64,000 bases of DNA from CAIWHR01 sp963786625 (GCA_963786625.1 CAWAZS010000015.1:1-64000); one strand, 5' to 3'; positions 37,968-47,811 are shown, counted from the stretch's first letter. Translations and numbers: made by a program. The notes: generated by a model not told the origin, from the letters alone.

Positions 37968-39357
37968 CTAGCGCTTCTTCAGCGCGTAGCCGTCCGCGCG
38001 GTCTTCCATCTCCCAGCCCGGCCGCGTGCAGCTCGCCGCGCAGCCGGTCGGCTTCCGGCCCAGTTCTTCGCGCGACGCGCGGCCAGGCGAGCCTCGGCCA
38101 GCGCCTTCACCGCATCCGGGACGGCTTCCTGCTTCGGCACCCACGCCGCGAGCCCCAGCCCGAAGACGCGGTCGAACGCGAGCAGCGTCGCGCGCCTGAC
38201 TGCCGGCGGGAGGTCGCCGCGCAGCGCCTCCCATGCCACGGCCAGCGCGCGCGGGACGTTGAGATCGTCGTTGATCTCGGCGGTGAACCGCTCGGTCAGG
38301 GCCGGATCGGGCGACGCGGCGCCCGCATCGCGCAGCGCGTAAACGCCGTTGCGCATCCGGTCGAGCGCGATCGCCGCGGAGTCGAGCGCATCCCACGTGA
38401 AATTGAGCTGGCCGCGGTAGTGCGCGGTGAGGCAGAGGTAGCGGTACGCCAGCGGGTCGTAGCCGCGATCGACGAGCGACTGCAGGCGCAGGAACTCGCC
38501 CGCCGACTTCGCCATCTTCGCGTCGTTCGACAGCAGGAAGTAGCCGTGCAGCCAGAAGTTCGCGAGCCGCGTGCCGACGCGCGCCTCGGTCTGCGCGATC
38601 TCGTTCGTGTGGTGGACGGGAATGTGGTCCTCGCCGCCGCAGTGGATGTCGAAGTAGTCGCCCAGGTACTTCTGCGCCATCGCCGAGCACTCGATGTGCC
38701 AGCCCGGGAAGCCCTTGCCCCACGGGCTGTCCCACTCCATCTGCCGCTTCTCCCCGGGCGCCGAGAATTTCCACAGCGCGAAGTCGGTCGGGTTCCTCTT
38801 CTCGCCGATGTCCACGCGCTTGCCCGCCTCCTGGCCCTTGACGTCGAGCCGCGCGAGGTGGCCGTAATCGGGCTGCCTCGCGGTGTCGAAGTAGACGCCG
38901 TCGGAGGTGCGGTAGGTGAACCCGTTCTTCTCGATGTCGGCGATGAACTCGATCTGCTCGCGGATGTGATCGGTCGCGCGGCAGAGGACCGTCGGATCCT
39001 CGATGTTGAGCCGCTTCATGTCGGCGAGGAAGGCCTCGGTGTAGAGCGCGCGATCTCCCACGCGGTCTTGCCGGTGCGCCGCGCGCCCTTCTCCATCTTG
39101 TCCTCGCCGGTGTCGGCGTCCGAGGTGAGGTGGCCGACGTCGGTGATGTTCATCACGTGCCGGACGCGATAGCCGTTCCATTCGAGCACGCGCTTCAGCA
39201 CGTCCTCGAACAGGAACGTCCGGAAGTTGCCGATGTGCTGGTAGTCGTAGACGGTCGGCCCGCAGGTGTACAGCCCGACCTCGCCGCCCGGATGCAGCGG
39301 CGCGAACGGGCGCAGCGTGCGCGTGAAGTTGTCGTAGAGGTGGAGCGGGGTGGGCAT
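37968..39357 (-). CDS. cysS: Cysteinyl-tRNA synthetase, two frameshifts
   Basis: Class I synthetase charging tRNA-Cys. Starts MPTPLHLYDNFTRTLRPFAP; zinc ligand and HIGH-type motif lie in LYTCGPTVYDYQHIGNFRTF, further zinc ligands in GWHIECSAMAQ and GGEDHIPVHHTNEIAQTEA, and the KMSKS loop reads KMAKS (one change). Frames break near 39045 and near 38050. The corrected end is DRADGYALKKR. About 463 residues, normal. As an essential single-copy gene its two shifts strongly suggest sequence errors. Confidence 0.93.
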
Positions 39358-39835
39358 GCGCCGTGACCGGTGACGTGAAGGCGACCGCCAGCGGGCCGGC
39401 GGCCGGGATGTGCGTGCGCCGCCCGTGCGGCTGCGCATCGAGGCGGCGTATGTCGACGGCGGCAATCGGCAGCGTCCATCGCAAACGCGGGCTCATCGTA
39501 GCGAATCACCTGCGGCAGGGCAAGCCGCGGCAGCGTGGAACGCGGATCGCGTACCCGCAGCGCTCGTACACGCCGAGCGCCGGCGCGTTGTGCCTGTCGA
39601 GACGCTGATGACGACGATCATCGATGCCGGCGGCGCGCACCGGGAGATCGTGGATCCCCTTCTGGTCGATGGCGCCTCGCCGGTTCGCATGCCGGACACC
39701 ACGGGCGCACGGTGCCTCCGCACGGTAGAATCGCTCTTTCCCGAGACGCGCGCCGCGGCCGACCCGCCCATCGCCGGCCATCCCTCCCCGCCCCGGCAAG
39801 CACGCAACCGCCGCGCCAAGACCCTCGCCGTCCCG
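39358..39835. other. Divergent gap between cysS and the arn operon with a GNAT remnant
   Basis: This 478-base gap holds no complete gene. On the minus strand near 39506-39570 the translation LDRHNAPALGVYERCGYAIR matches the C-terminal motif of GNAT acetyltransferases, but nothing upstream continues the fold, so it looks like a decayed fragment. On the plus strand a TAGAAT at 39726-39731 could be the -10 of an arn promoter, about 105 bases before arnT; no good -35 is seen. Confidence 0.35.
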
Positions 39836-41533
39836 ATGTCCACCGCCCCCGCCCTGCCGTCGACCCGCGTGCTCTGGGCGCTGTTCGCGGCGTTTGCGCT
39901 CCTGTGGTTCGCCAATCTCGATTCGCGACGTCTCGTGCATCCGGAAGAGGGTCGCTATGCCGAGATCGCGCGCGAGATGGCGGTGTCCGGCGACTGGGTG
40001 ACGCCGCGCCTCAACGACCTCAAGTACTTCGAGAAGCCGCCGTTCCAGTACTGGGCGACGGCCGCCGCGTATCGCGCGTTCGGGGTGCACGAGTGGACGG
40101 CGCGCCTGTGGCCGGCGCTCGCCGGCTTCGCCGGAACGATCGCCATCGGCTGCGCGGGATACGCCCTCGGGGGCGCCGCCCTCGCCGCGTTCTCCGCGCT
40201 CGCGCTCGCGGGCACGCTGTGGCATGCGGGCCTCGCGCAGGTCGTCTCGCTCGATTCCGGGCTCTCGTTCTTCCTGACGCTCGGATTCGCCGGATTCGTG
40301 ATCGCGCAGCGGGCCGAGACCAGCGCGCGCGCGCGCCGTGCCTGGATGTGGGTCGCCTGGGCGGCATTGTCCGGCGCCACGCTGTCCAAGGGACTCATCG
40401 GCATCGCGCTGCCGGGCGGCGCGCTCGTCGTCTATTCGGCCGTCACCCGCGATTTCGGCGTGTGGCGGCGGCTCCACCTGGCTTCGGGCGTCGCCATCTA
40501 TCTCGCGTTGACGGCGCCCTGGTTCGTCGCGGTGGCGCGGGCCAACGACGAGTTCCTCGAGTTCTTCTTCGTGCACGAGCATTTCCGCCGGTTCCTCACG
40601 ACGGAGCACCGGCGCGCCGGCGCGTGGTATTACTTCGTCCCGCTGTTCGTCGCCGGGATCCTGCCGTGGCTGACGGTGCTCGCCTGGGGCGCGCGGCGCG
40701 CCTGGCGCGACGGTGCCGCGAATGCGCTCGGCTTCTCCTGGCAGCGCTTCGCCCTGGTCTGGGCCGCGTTCGTCTTCGTCTTCTTCAGCGCGTCGGGCTC
40801 CAAGCTGCCGTCGTACATCCTGCCGATGTTCCCGCCGCTGGCGCTCGTCGCCGGCTGGCTGCTCATCCGGCTCGACACGCAGACGATCTTCCGCCTCCTG
40901 CTGCCGCTGGTCGTCGTCGGCGGTCTGGTGCTGCTCGGGCTGCTCGCGGGCCTTGCCTACGACCCGTCGCGCCTTGCCAGCGCGAAGCTGCCTGTCGAGC
41001 CGTGCTGCGCGACTTCGGCACGTGGCTGATCGCGGCGGCGGCGGTCGAGGTGGCCGGCGGCGTTGCCGCGCTGGTTGCGTTCCGGCACGCCGCCAGCGTC
41101 GCCACGGGCCGCTTCTGGGGCGTCGCGCTGCTCGCGCTGTCCTCGCTCGGCGGGCTGCAGCTCGGGATCGCCGGATACGATGCCTTCAGCACAATGCGCT
41201 CGACCTCGGCTATCCTGCGATCGGCGCAGGGCAGCGCCCCGTTCGCGCCCGACGCCCCCTTCTACCAGATCGAAATGTACGACCAGACGATCCCCTTCTA
41301 CCTCGGCCGCACGACGCGGCTCGTCGCCTTTCGCGACGAATTGGCGCTCGGCATCGACGCCGAGCCCGCGAAGCAGCTGCCGACGGTGGCCGCATGGATC
41401 GCCGAGTGGCAGGGCGCTGGCGCAGGGCTATGCGGCAATGCCGCCGGACACGCATGCCCGCCTGGCGGCGCAGGGCGTCCCGATGCGGGAGCTCGCGCGC
41501 GATTCGCGGCGGGTCGTGGTGAGCCGGCGATGA
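39836..41533 (+). CDS. arnT: ArnT-like lipid A aminoarabinose transferase, two frameshifts
   Basis: GT-C glycosyltransferase that moves 4-amino-4-deoxy-L-arabinose from undecaprenyl phosphate to lipid A on the periplasmic face. About 566 residues: LDSRRLVHPEEGRYAEIARE near residue 30 carries the catalytic acidic pair, then LNDLKYFEKPPFQYW, many helices, and a periplasmic C-terminal domain (FYQIEMYDQTIPFYLGRTTR). Frames shift near 41000 and 41415; the end is MRELARDSRRVVVSRR. It heads the arn cluster, overlapping the next gene by ATGA. Confidence 0.88.
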
Positions 41534-41902
41534 CCGCCGCCGCGCTCGCGTTCCTGATGGCCGGCGTGCTGCTGAACGCCGGCGCGCAACTGCTGCTCAA
41601 GGCCGGCACCAACGTCCTCGGCGTGCTGACGCTCACGCGCGACACCTGGCCCGACACGCTGGTCAGGATGGCGACGCAGGGCTATTTCGTGCTCGGCATC
41701 GCGTGCTACGCGCTGTCGCGTGTTCGTCTGGATCCTCGGGCTGTCCCGCGTCCCGGTGTCGATCGCGTACCCGCTGCTGTCGGTGGGCTACATCGTCAAC
41801 GCCATCGCCGCGTACTACCTGTTCGGCGAGGCGGTCACCCCGACCCGCTGGCTCGGCATCGGCTTCATCGTGATCGGCGTCTGGCTGGTCGCGAGAAGCT
41901 GA
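41530..41902 (+). CDS. arnE: ArnE-like EamA/SMR flippase subunit, one frameshift
   Basis: Small four-helix membrane protein of the EamA/SMR type, about 123 residues. It starts MTAAALAFLMAGVLLNAGAQ, continues QLLLKAGTNVLGVLTL and, after a shift near 41717, ILGLSRVPVSIAYPLLSVGY and RWLGIGFIVIGVWLVARS. In enterobacteria ArnE and ArnF together flip undecaprenyl-phosphate-aminoarabinose; only one such gene is present, so it may work as a homodimer. It overlaps arnT by ATGA. Confidence 0.82.
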
Positions 41903-41920
41903 GCGCCGAGGCGAATAGCG

Positions 41921-43060
41921 ATGGCCGCCCCGCCGTATCTCAAGTTTGCCGGTCCCGTGCTCGACGAGGCGACCATCGCCGGCGTCGCGGACGTCCTGCG
42001 CTCCGGCTGGATCACCAGCGGGCCGTGGGTGCGCGAGTTCGAGGACGGTCTCTCGCGATTCTGCGGCGGCCGGCCGGTGAAGGTCGTGACCTCGGCGACG
42101 GCCGCCGTCGAAATCGCGCTGCAGCTCGCCGGAATCGGACCGGGCCACGAGGTGATCACGTCGGCGCAGAGCTTCTTCACCGTGCTCAACATGATCGTCA
42201 AGGTCGGCGCGACCCCGGTGTTCGTGGACTGCGACCTCGTCACGCGCAACATCGACCTGGCGCAGGTCGAGGCGGCGATCACGCCACGCACCCGCGCGAT
42301 CGTGCCGACGCACTGGCCGGGCTCGCTCGCCGACATGGATGCGCTCTACGCCCTCGCGCGGGAGCGGGGGCTGCGCGTCATCGAGGACGCGGCGCTGGTG
42401 ATGGGCTCGCAGTGGAAGGGCCGCAACGTCGGCGCCGTCGGCGACCTCGTCACCTTCAGCTTCCACCCGAACAAGAACATGACGACCATCGAGGGCGGCG
42501 CGCTCGTCGTCAACGATGCCGACGAGGCGAGCCGCGTCGACGCGCTGCGCTTTCACGGCATCACCTACCTGCCCGACCGCACCCGCGACGTCGCGTTCCC
42601 CGGCGGCAAGTTCAACCTGCCCGACGTCAATGCGCGGATCGGCGTCGCGCAGCTTGCGCAGCTGCCGGAATTCCTGGCGCGGCGGCGCTCGCTGGTCGAT
42701 CGCTACTTCGAGCGCTACGCGACCGATCCGCCCTGCGTGCTGCCGCCGCCGCCCCGGCAGGGCGACGGGCAGTCGTGGAACATGTTCTCGGTGCTGCTTC
42801 CGCTCGATCGGCTGACGATCACGCGCAGGCAGTTCCGCGACGCACTGGAGGCGCGCGGCATCGGCACCGGTGTATCGTACGAGGCGCTGCACCTCTGCAC
42901 GCTGGGCCGGCGCTACGGCTACGCCGACGGCGACTTGCCGGTGACCGAGCGGATCGCCCGCGAGACGGTCACGCTGCCGCTGCACGCCGGGATGACGCCG
43001 GCCGACGTCGACCGGGTCTGCGCCGCAGTGGCGAGCATCATCGCCGAAGCGCGCGCCTGA
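41921..43060 (+). CDS. arnB: ArnB-type PLP aminotransferase
   Basis: DegT/DnrJ/EryC1-family aminotransferase that converts UDP-4-keto-arabinose to UDP-4-amino-4-deoxy-L-arabinose. Intact, 379 residues, MAAPPYLKFAGPVLDEATIA. The PLP lysine lies in TFSFHPNKNMTTIEGGALVV near residue 190; the usual tyrosine/alanine context AHYAG is here THWPGSLADM. GKFNLPDVNARIGVAQL is the family's dimer segment. Function is set mainly by its arn neighbours, since the family also makes other amino sugars. Confidence 0.9.
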   Translation: MAAPPYLKFAGPVLDEATIAGVADVLRSGWITSGPWVREFEDGLSRFCGGRPVKVVTSATAAVEIALQLAGIGPGHEVITSAQSFFTVLNMIVKVGATPVFVDCDLVTRNIDLAQVEAAITPRTRAIVPTHWPGSLADMDALYALARERGLRVIEDAALVMGSQWKGRNVGAVGDLVTFSFHPNKNMTTIEGGALVVNDADEASRVDALRFHGITYLPDRTRDVAFPGGKFNLPDVNARIGVAQLAQLPEFLARRRSLVDRYFERYATDPPCVLPPPPRQGDGQSWNMFSVLLPLDRLTITRRQFRDALEARGIGTGVSYEALHLCTLGRRYGYADGDLPVTERIARETVTLPLHAGMTPADVDRVCAAVASIIAEARA

Positions 43061-43096
43061 GCGGCCCCGCGAACCCGCCCGGAGCTGGAACGGACG

Positions 43097-44077
43097 ATGG
43101 ACAACCCGCAACTCTCGGTCGTGATCCCGGTTTTCAACGAGGAGGCCGGTCTGCCCGCGCTGTTCGATCGGCTGTATCCCGCGCTCGACGCGCTCGGCCT
43201 CGACTACGAGGTGATCTTCGTCAACGACGGCAGCCGCGACGGGTCGGTCGCATTGCTGCGCGAGCAGTGGGAACGTCGCCCGGACACTACGCGCGTCGTG
43301 CTCTTCAATGGCAACTATGGCCAGCACCTGGCGATCATCGCCGGATTCGAGCGCAGCCGCGGCGAGCGCGTCGTCACGATGGACGCCGACCTCCAGAATC
43401 CGCCCGAGGAGATCGGCAAGCTGCTCGCCGCGATGGACGCCGGCCACGACTACGTCGGGGGCGTTCGCCGCACCCGCGAGGACTCGTGGTGGCGCCGGAT
43501 GGCGTCGCGGGCGATGAACCGGCTGCGCGAGCGGATCACGCGCATCCAGATGACCGATCAGGGGTGCATGCTGCGCGCCTACAGCCGCGAGATCGTCGCC
43601 GCGGTGGCCGCGAGCCGCGAGGTCAGCACCTTCATTCCGGCGCTCGCGTACACGTTCGCGACCAATCCGGCCGAGGTCGTCGTCGCGCACGCCGAGCGGG
43701 CGGCGGGCAAGTCGCACTATCCGCTGTACAAGCTGATCCGGCTCAACTTCGACCTCATCACCGGCTTCTCGCTGGTCCCGCTGCAGCTGTTCTCGATGTT
43801 CGGCATGCTGGTCTCGGCGCTCGCGCTCGTCACCTACGTCGGCGTCATCGTCTACCGGCTGTTCGTTTTCGACTGGCCGGGCGCGAACTGGCTGGAGGCC
43901 ACCGCGGTGTTCTGGGATCGCGACATTCTCGCGTTCTTCCTCATCGGCATGCTGCTGTTCGGGCTGGGCCTCGTCGGCGAATACGTGGGCCGGATCTACC
44001 AGCAGGTCCGGGCGAGGCCGCGCTTCATGGTCGACGCCGTCCTGGAGTGCGACGGCGACGAGCCCGCAGCACGTTGA
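43097..44077 (+). CDS. arnC: ArnC-type undecaprenyl-phosphate glycosyltransferase
   Basis: GT2 glycosyltransferase that loads 4-formamido-arabinose onto undecaprenyl phosphate at the inner membrane. Intact, 326 residues: LSVVIPVFNEEAGLPALFDR, donor motif VIFVNDGSRDGS, TMDADLQNPPEEIGKL and the ArnC-like QMTDQGCMLRAYSREIV, then two C-terminal helices (LFSMFGMLVSALALVTYVGV; FFLIGMLLFGLGLVGEYVGR). It lies 36 bases after arnB. Confidence 0.93.
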   Translation: MDNPQLSVVIPVFNEEAGLPALFDRLYPALDALGLDYEVIFVNDGSRDGSVALLREQWERRPDTTRVVLFNGNYGQHLAIIAGFERSRGERVVTMDADLQNPPEEIGKLLAAMDAGHDYVGGVRRTREDSWWRRMASRAMNRLRERITRIQMTDQGCMLRAYSREIVAAVAASREVSTFIPALAYTFATNPAEVVVAHAERAAGKSHYPLYKLIRLNFDLITGFSLVPLQLFSMFGMLVSALALVTYVGVIVYRLFVFDWPGANWLEATAVFWDRDILAFFLIGMLLFGLGLVGEYVGRIYQQVRARPRFMVDAVLECDGDEPAAR

Positions 44078-44094
44078 CCGCGCGGGCGAACTGC

Positions 44095-45030
44095 ATGACC
44101 CGCGCCGTCGTCTTCGCCTACCACAACGTCGGCGTCCGCTGCCTGAAGGTGCTGCTCGCGCACGACATCGAGGTGCCGCTGGTCGTGACGCACGCCGACA
44201 GCCCGGGCGAGGCGATCTGGTTCGCGTCGGTGGCCGCGACCGCCGCCGAGTACGCGATCCCCACCGCGACGCCCGACGATCCGAACGTGCCGGACCTCCT
44301 CGCCAGGATCGCCGCCTTCGCGCCCGAATTCCTGTTCTCGTTCTACTACCGGAAAATGCTGAAGCCACCGCTGCTCGGGCTCGCCTCGCGCGGGGCGCTC
44401 AACATGCACGGCTCGCTGCTGCCGAAGTACCGCGGGCGCGCGCCGGTGAACTGGGCGGTGCTCCATGGCGAGCGGGAAACCGGCGCCACGCTGCATTACA
44501 TGACCGGGAAGCCCGACGCGGGGGACATCGTCGCGCAGACCGCCGTGCCCATCCTGCCGGACGACACGGCGCAGGAGGTGTTCGACAAGGTGACCGTCGC
44601 CGCCGAGCTCACGCTCGACGGCGCGCTGCCCGCGCTCGTCGCCGGCACCGCCCCGCGGCTGCCCCAGGATCTCGCCTCGGGCAGCTACTTCGGCGGACGC
44701 AGGCCCGAGGACGGAACGATCGACTGGAGCCGCGATGCGGCCGCCATCCACAACCTGGTGCGCGCGGTTGCGCCTCCGTACCCGGGCGCGTTCACCACGG
44801 TCGGCGGCGTCGCCGCGCGGGTGCTGCGAACCCGCGTCGTCGACGCGACGACCCCCGGCACGCTCACGCCGACGCTCGAGGCGCGCGACGGATGGCTGCT
44901 CGCGCATTGCGGCGGCGGCGGAACGCTGCAGCTGCTCGCGCTCGAGATCGACGGCATGGCGACGAGCGCCGCGGCGCTGACGGCGCGCTTCGGCCGGGCG
45001 CCGGCCCTCCTCGGCGGAGGGCGCCAGTGA
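44095..45030 (+). CDS. arnA: ArnA formyltransferase domain as a separate protein
   Basis: Formylates UDP-4-amino-arabinose, matching the N-terminal half of enterobacterial ArnA. Intact, 312 residues from MTRAVVFAYHNVGVRCLKVL. Catalytic Asn-His are in LNMHGSLLPKYRGRAPVNWA near residue 103 and the Asp in MTGKPDAGDIVAQT near residue 140; GGRRPEDGTIDW follows. The decarboxylase half is a separate gene 200 bases downstream, so ArnA is split here. A possible small membrane gene lies between the halves. Confidence 0.93.
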   Translation: MTRAVVFAYHNVGVRCLKVLLAHDIEVPLVVTHADSPGEAIWFASVAATAAEYAIPTATPDDPNVPDLLARIAAFAPEFLFSFYYRKMLKPPLLGLASRGALNMHGSLLPKYRGRAPVNWAVLHGERETGATLHYMTGKPDAGDIVAQTAVPILPDDTAQEVFDKVTVAAELTLDGALPALVAGTAPRLPQDLASGSYFGGRRPEDGTIDWSRDAAAIHNLVRAVAPPYPGAFTTVGGVAARVLRTRVVDATTPGTLTPTLEARDGWLLAHCGGGGTLQLLALEIDGMATSAAALTARFGRAPALLGGGRQ

Positions 45031-45043
45031 CCCACGACGAGCG

Positions 45044-45235
45044 ATGTTCGCGACCGTCCCGGTGCTGTCGATGGTCGCCGTGTTCTACAATACGCGTCTC
45101 GCCCTGTACCTCTACTTCCTGCTCCTGGTCGTCGCATTTCCTGCCGGGCCGCGTCGACATGACCGCGGATCCGGAAGGCGGCCGCTGAAGGACGCCATCC
45201 CGGGCACCCCCGCGCACACCGTCGATCCGTCATGA
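45044..45235 (+). CDS. Possible small membrane protein between the two arnA genes
   Basis: A 63-codon frame with a hydrophobic first half (MFATVPVLSMVAVFYN, then LALYLYFLLLVVAFPAG) and a basic/polar tail. It starts 13 bases after the formyltransferase gene, and its TGA overlaps the decarboxylase ATG as ATGA, which favours translation through it. No family is recognised. It could instead be non-coding spacer that happens to be open, or hold a frameshift. It is too short for an SMR subunit such as ArnF. Confidence 0.45.
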   Translation: MFATVPVLSMVAVFYNTRLALYLYFLLLVVAFPAGPRRHDRGSGRRPLKDAIPGTPAHTVDPS

Positions 45236-46275
45236 AAAGAGTCCTGATCCTCGGCGTCAACGGCTTCATCGGCCATCACCTGTCCCAGCGCATCGTCAAC
45301 GACACCGACTGGGAAATCTACGGGATGGACATGCAGTCGGACCGCGTCGCCGACCTGCTCCCGGAAAAGCGCTTTCACTTCTTCGAGGGCGACATCACGA
45401 TCAACAAGGAATGGATCGAGTACCACATCAAGAAGTGCGACACCGTCCTGCCGCTGGTCGCGATCGCGACGCCGGCGACCTACGTCAAGGAGCCGCTGCG
45501 GGTCTTCGAGCTCGATTTCGAGGCGAACCTGCCGATCGTGCGCGCCTGCGTCCGGCACCGGAAGCGGCTCATCTTCCCGTCGACGTCCGAGGTCTACGGC
45601 ATGTGCCGTGACGACGAGTTCGATCCGGAGCGCTCCGAGCTGGTGCTGGGCCCGATCGAAAAGACGCGCTGGATCTACTCGTGCGCGAAGCAGCTGATGG
45701 ACCGCGTGATCCATGCGTACGGCGCGCAGGAGGGGCTCGACTACACGCTGTTCCGGCCGTTCAACTGGATCGGCTCCGGACTCGACTCGATCAACACGGC
45801 GAAGGAAGGCAGCTCGCGCGTCATCACGCAGTTCCTGGGCCACATCGTCCGCGGCGAGACGATCAAGCTCGTCGACGGGGGCACCCAGAAGCGCGCATTC
45901 ACGTACATCGACGACGGAATCGCCGCGCTGATGAAGATCATCGTCAACGACGGCGCAGTCGCGAGCGGAAAGATCTACAACATCGGCAACCCGGCCAACA
46001 ACTACTCGGTGCGCGAGCTCGCGACGATGATGCTCGACCTCGCGCTCACCTACCCCGAGTACCGCGACACCGCGGAGCGGGTGCGGATCGTCGAGACCAC
46101 GTCCGCCGATTACTACGGCAGCGGCTACCAGGACGTCCAGAATCGCGTGCCCAAGATCACCAACACCTGCGCCGACCTCGACTGGCAGCCGTCCGTGGGC
46201 ATGGACGAGGCGCTGACCCGCATCTTCGATGCCTACAGCGGGCACGTGGCGGAGGCGCGGCGGCTCGTCGAGTGA
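45232..46275 (+). CDS. arnA: ArnA UDP-glucuronate decarboxylase domain as a separate protein
   Basis: NAD-dependent oxidative decarboxylase producing UDP-4-keto-arabinose, matching the C-terminal half of ArnA. Intact, 347 residues: Rossmann motif LILGVNGFIGHHLSQRI, then PLVAIATPATYVKEPLRVFE, FPSTSEVYGMCRDDEFDPE and the catalytic YSCAKQLMDRVIHAYG (Tyr-x3-Lys). RPFNWIGSGLDSINTAKEG is typical of ArnA. It is coupled by ATGA to the small frame upstream and followed by arnD. Confidence 0.94.
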   Translation: MKRVLILGVNGFIGHHLSQRIVNDTDWEIYGMDMQSDRVADLLPEKRFHFFEGDITINKEWIEYHIKKCDTVLPLVAIATPATYVKEPLRVFELDFEANLPIVRACVRHRKRLIFPSTSEVYGMCRDDEFDPERSELVLGPIEKTRWIYSCAKQLMDRVIHAYGAQEGLDYTLFRPFNWIGSGLDSINTAKEGSSRVITQFLGHIVRGETIKLVDGGTQKRAFTYIDDGIAALMKIIVNDGAVASGKIYNIGNPANNYSVRELATMMLDLALTYPEYRDTAERVRIVETTSADYYGSGYQDVQNRVPKITNTCADLDWQPSVGMDEALTRIFDAYSGHVAEARRLVE

Positions 46276-46348
46276 GCCCGGTCACGAACGGGCGCCCGGG
46301 GGGATCCCGTCCGCGCACGGTGCCCCCGTCCGCCCGGCCAGGATTCCG

Positions 46349-47281
46349 ATGCTCCTCGCGCTGAAGATCGACGTCGACACGCTGCGCGGCACGCGCGAGG
46401 GCGTCCCCAACCTCGTCGTCCTGCTGAAGAAGCACGGCGCCGACGCGACCTTCCTGTTCTCGCTCGGTCCCGATCACACGGGGCGGGCGATCCGGCGCAT
46501 ATTCCGGCCCGGGTTCTTCGGCAAGGTGCGGCGCACGTCGGTCATCAGGCACTACGGCATCAGGACGCTGCTCTACGGCACGCTGCTGCCCGGCCCCGAC
46601 ATCGGGCGGCGCGCGGCCGATGTCATGCGCGCGACGCGCGATGCGGGGTTCGAAACCGGCATCCACACCTGGGACCACGTTCGCTGGCAGGACGGCGTCG
46701 CCGACGCCAACGCCGCGTGGACGCGCGCCGAGATGCAGCGGGCCTGCGACCGCTACGACGAAATCTTCGGCTCGCCACCGCTCACCCACGGCGCCGCCGG
46801 CTGGCAGATGAACGTTCACGCGCTGCGGCTGACGCAGCGCCTGGGCTTCGAGTACTGTTCCGACGGCCGCGGCGCGTACCCGCACCTGCCCGTGTGGAAC
46901 GGCGAGCTGATCCGCTGCCCGCAGCTGCCCACGACGCTGCCGACCCTCGACGAGCTCCTCGGCCGCGACGGCATCACCGAGGCCAACGTCGCCGCCCACC
47001 TCCTCGAGCTGACGCGCGAGCCTGCCGCGGCGGGACATGTCTTCACGCTGCACGCCGAGCTCGAGGGGATGCGCCTCGCCGGCGCATTCGAGCAGCTGCT
47101 TGTCGGCTGGAAGGCGCAGGGCTGGCGGCTCACCTCGACGCGCACGCTCTTCGAGGCGTTGCAGCCGTTCGCGCTGCCGCGCTGCGAGGTGGGCGCCGGA
47201 GCGATCGAAGGGCGCGCCGGAACGCTCCTCGTCCAGCGCGGCGAATTCCTGGCCGACGTCGATCTCGCGCAGGCCGCATGA
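46349..47281 (+). CDS. arnD: ArnD-type polysaccharide deacetylase-fold deformylase
   Basis: NodB-fold hydrolase that removes the formyl group from undecaprenyl-phosphate-4-formamido-arabinose. Starts MLLALKIDVDTLRGTREGVP; the metal site uses the KIDVDT aspartates and HTWDHVRWQD histidines near residue 110. LTHGAAGWQMNVHALRLTQR and FTLHAELEGM complete the family pattern. Intact, 310 residues; an AGGA lies seven bases before the ATG. It ends the arn set: T, E, B, C, A (two genes), D. Confidence 0.92.
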   Translation: MLLALKIDVDTLRGTREGVPNLVVLLKKHGADATFLFSLGPDHTGRAIRRIFRPGFFGKVRRTSVIRHYGIRTLLYGTLLPGPDIGRRAADVMRATRDAGFETGIHTWDHVRWQDGVADANAAWTRAEMQRACDRYDEIFGSPPLTHGAAGWQMNVHALRLTQRLGFEYCSDGRGAYPHLPVWNGELIRCPQLPTTLPTLDELLGRDGITEANVAAHLLELTREPAAAGHVFTLHAELEGMRLAGAFEQLLVGWKAQGWRLTSTRTLFEALQPFALPRCEVGAGAIEGRAGTLLVQRGEFLADVDLAQAA

Positions 47282-47321
47282 GGTCACCGCCGGTCCCATC
47301 ATCCCATCCAAGGAGACTCCC

Positions 47322-47777
47322 ATGCTCGGCAAGAAAGTACAGGATTTCTCGGCGCCCGCAACGGGCAATGCGACGTTCCGGCTCTCCGACCACAAAGGCC
47401 ATCCGGTGGTCATCTACTTCTACCCGAAGGACAACACGCCGGGGTGCACGACCGAAGGCGCGGACTTCCGCGACCTGCACAAGCAGTTCGCGAAACTGGG
47501 GGCGGTCGTCGTCGGGGTGTCGCGCGACACGCTGAAGTCGCACGAGGGCTTCTGCGCGAAGATGGCGTTCCCGTTCCCGCTCATCTCCGATGCCGACGAA
47601 AAGCTGTGCGCTCAATTCGACGTCATCAAGATGAAGAACATGTACGGCAAGCAGGTCCGGGGCATCGAACGCTCGACGTTCCTGGTCGGGCCCGACGGCA
47701 AGCTCGTGCGCGAATGGCGCAAGGTCAAGGTCGCGGGGCACGCCGCGGAAGTGCTGGAGGCCGTGAAGGCGCTCTGA
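47322..47777 (+). CDS. bcp: Bcp-type peroxiredoxin
   Basis: Thiol peroxidase that reduces organic and hydrogen peroxides with thioredoxin. Intact, 151 residues from MLGKKVQDFSAPATGNATFR. The peroxidatic cysteine is in PKDNTPGCTTEGADFRD near residue 44. The resolving cysteine five residues later, present in many Bcp proteins, is absent, so it may use another thiol (a cysteine lies in HEGFCAKMAF). AGGAG lies eight bases upstream. A hairpin follows its stop. Confidence 0.94.
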   Translation: MLGKKVQDFSAPATGNATFRLSDHKGHPVVIYFYPKDNTPGCTTEGADFRDLHKQFAKLGAVVVGVSRDTLKSHEGFCAKMAFPFPLISDADEKLCAQFDVIKMKNMYGKQVRGIERSTFLVGPDGKLVREWRKVKVAGHAAEVLEAVKAL

Positions 47778-47790
47778 GGGATCCGCGCCA

Positions 47791-47811
47791 CCGGCCCATC
47801 GCAAGGGCCGG
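47791..47811 (+). terminator. Hairpin after bcp
   Basis: CCGGCCC-ATCGCAA-GGGCCGG, a 7-bp GC stem with a 7-base loop, lies 13 bases after the bcp stop. No T run follows, so it is a modest candidate. The region from here to 48172 holds no gene apart from the direct repeat noted separately. Confidence 0.4.

Noticed and set aside
41663..44368. 901-codon minus-strand open frame opposite arnB/arnC
   Set aside because: Complement of real coding sequence; low-complexity R/H/D/E composition and no motifs.
39535..45030. A single 1,831-codon open frame across the arn region
   Set aside because: It passes through arnT, arnE, arnB and arnC in the wrong frame and only its last part (from 44095) is a real gene, the formyltransferase.
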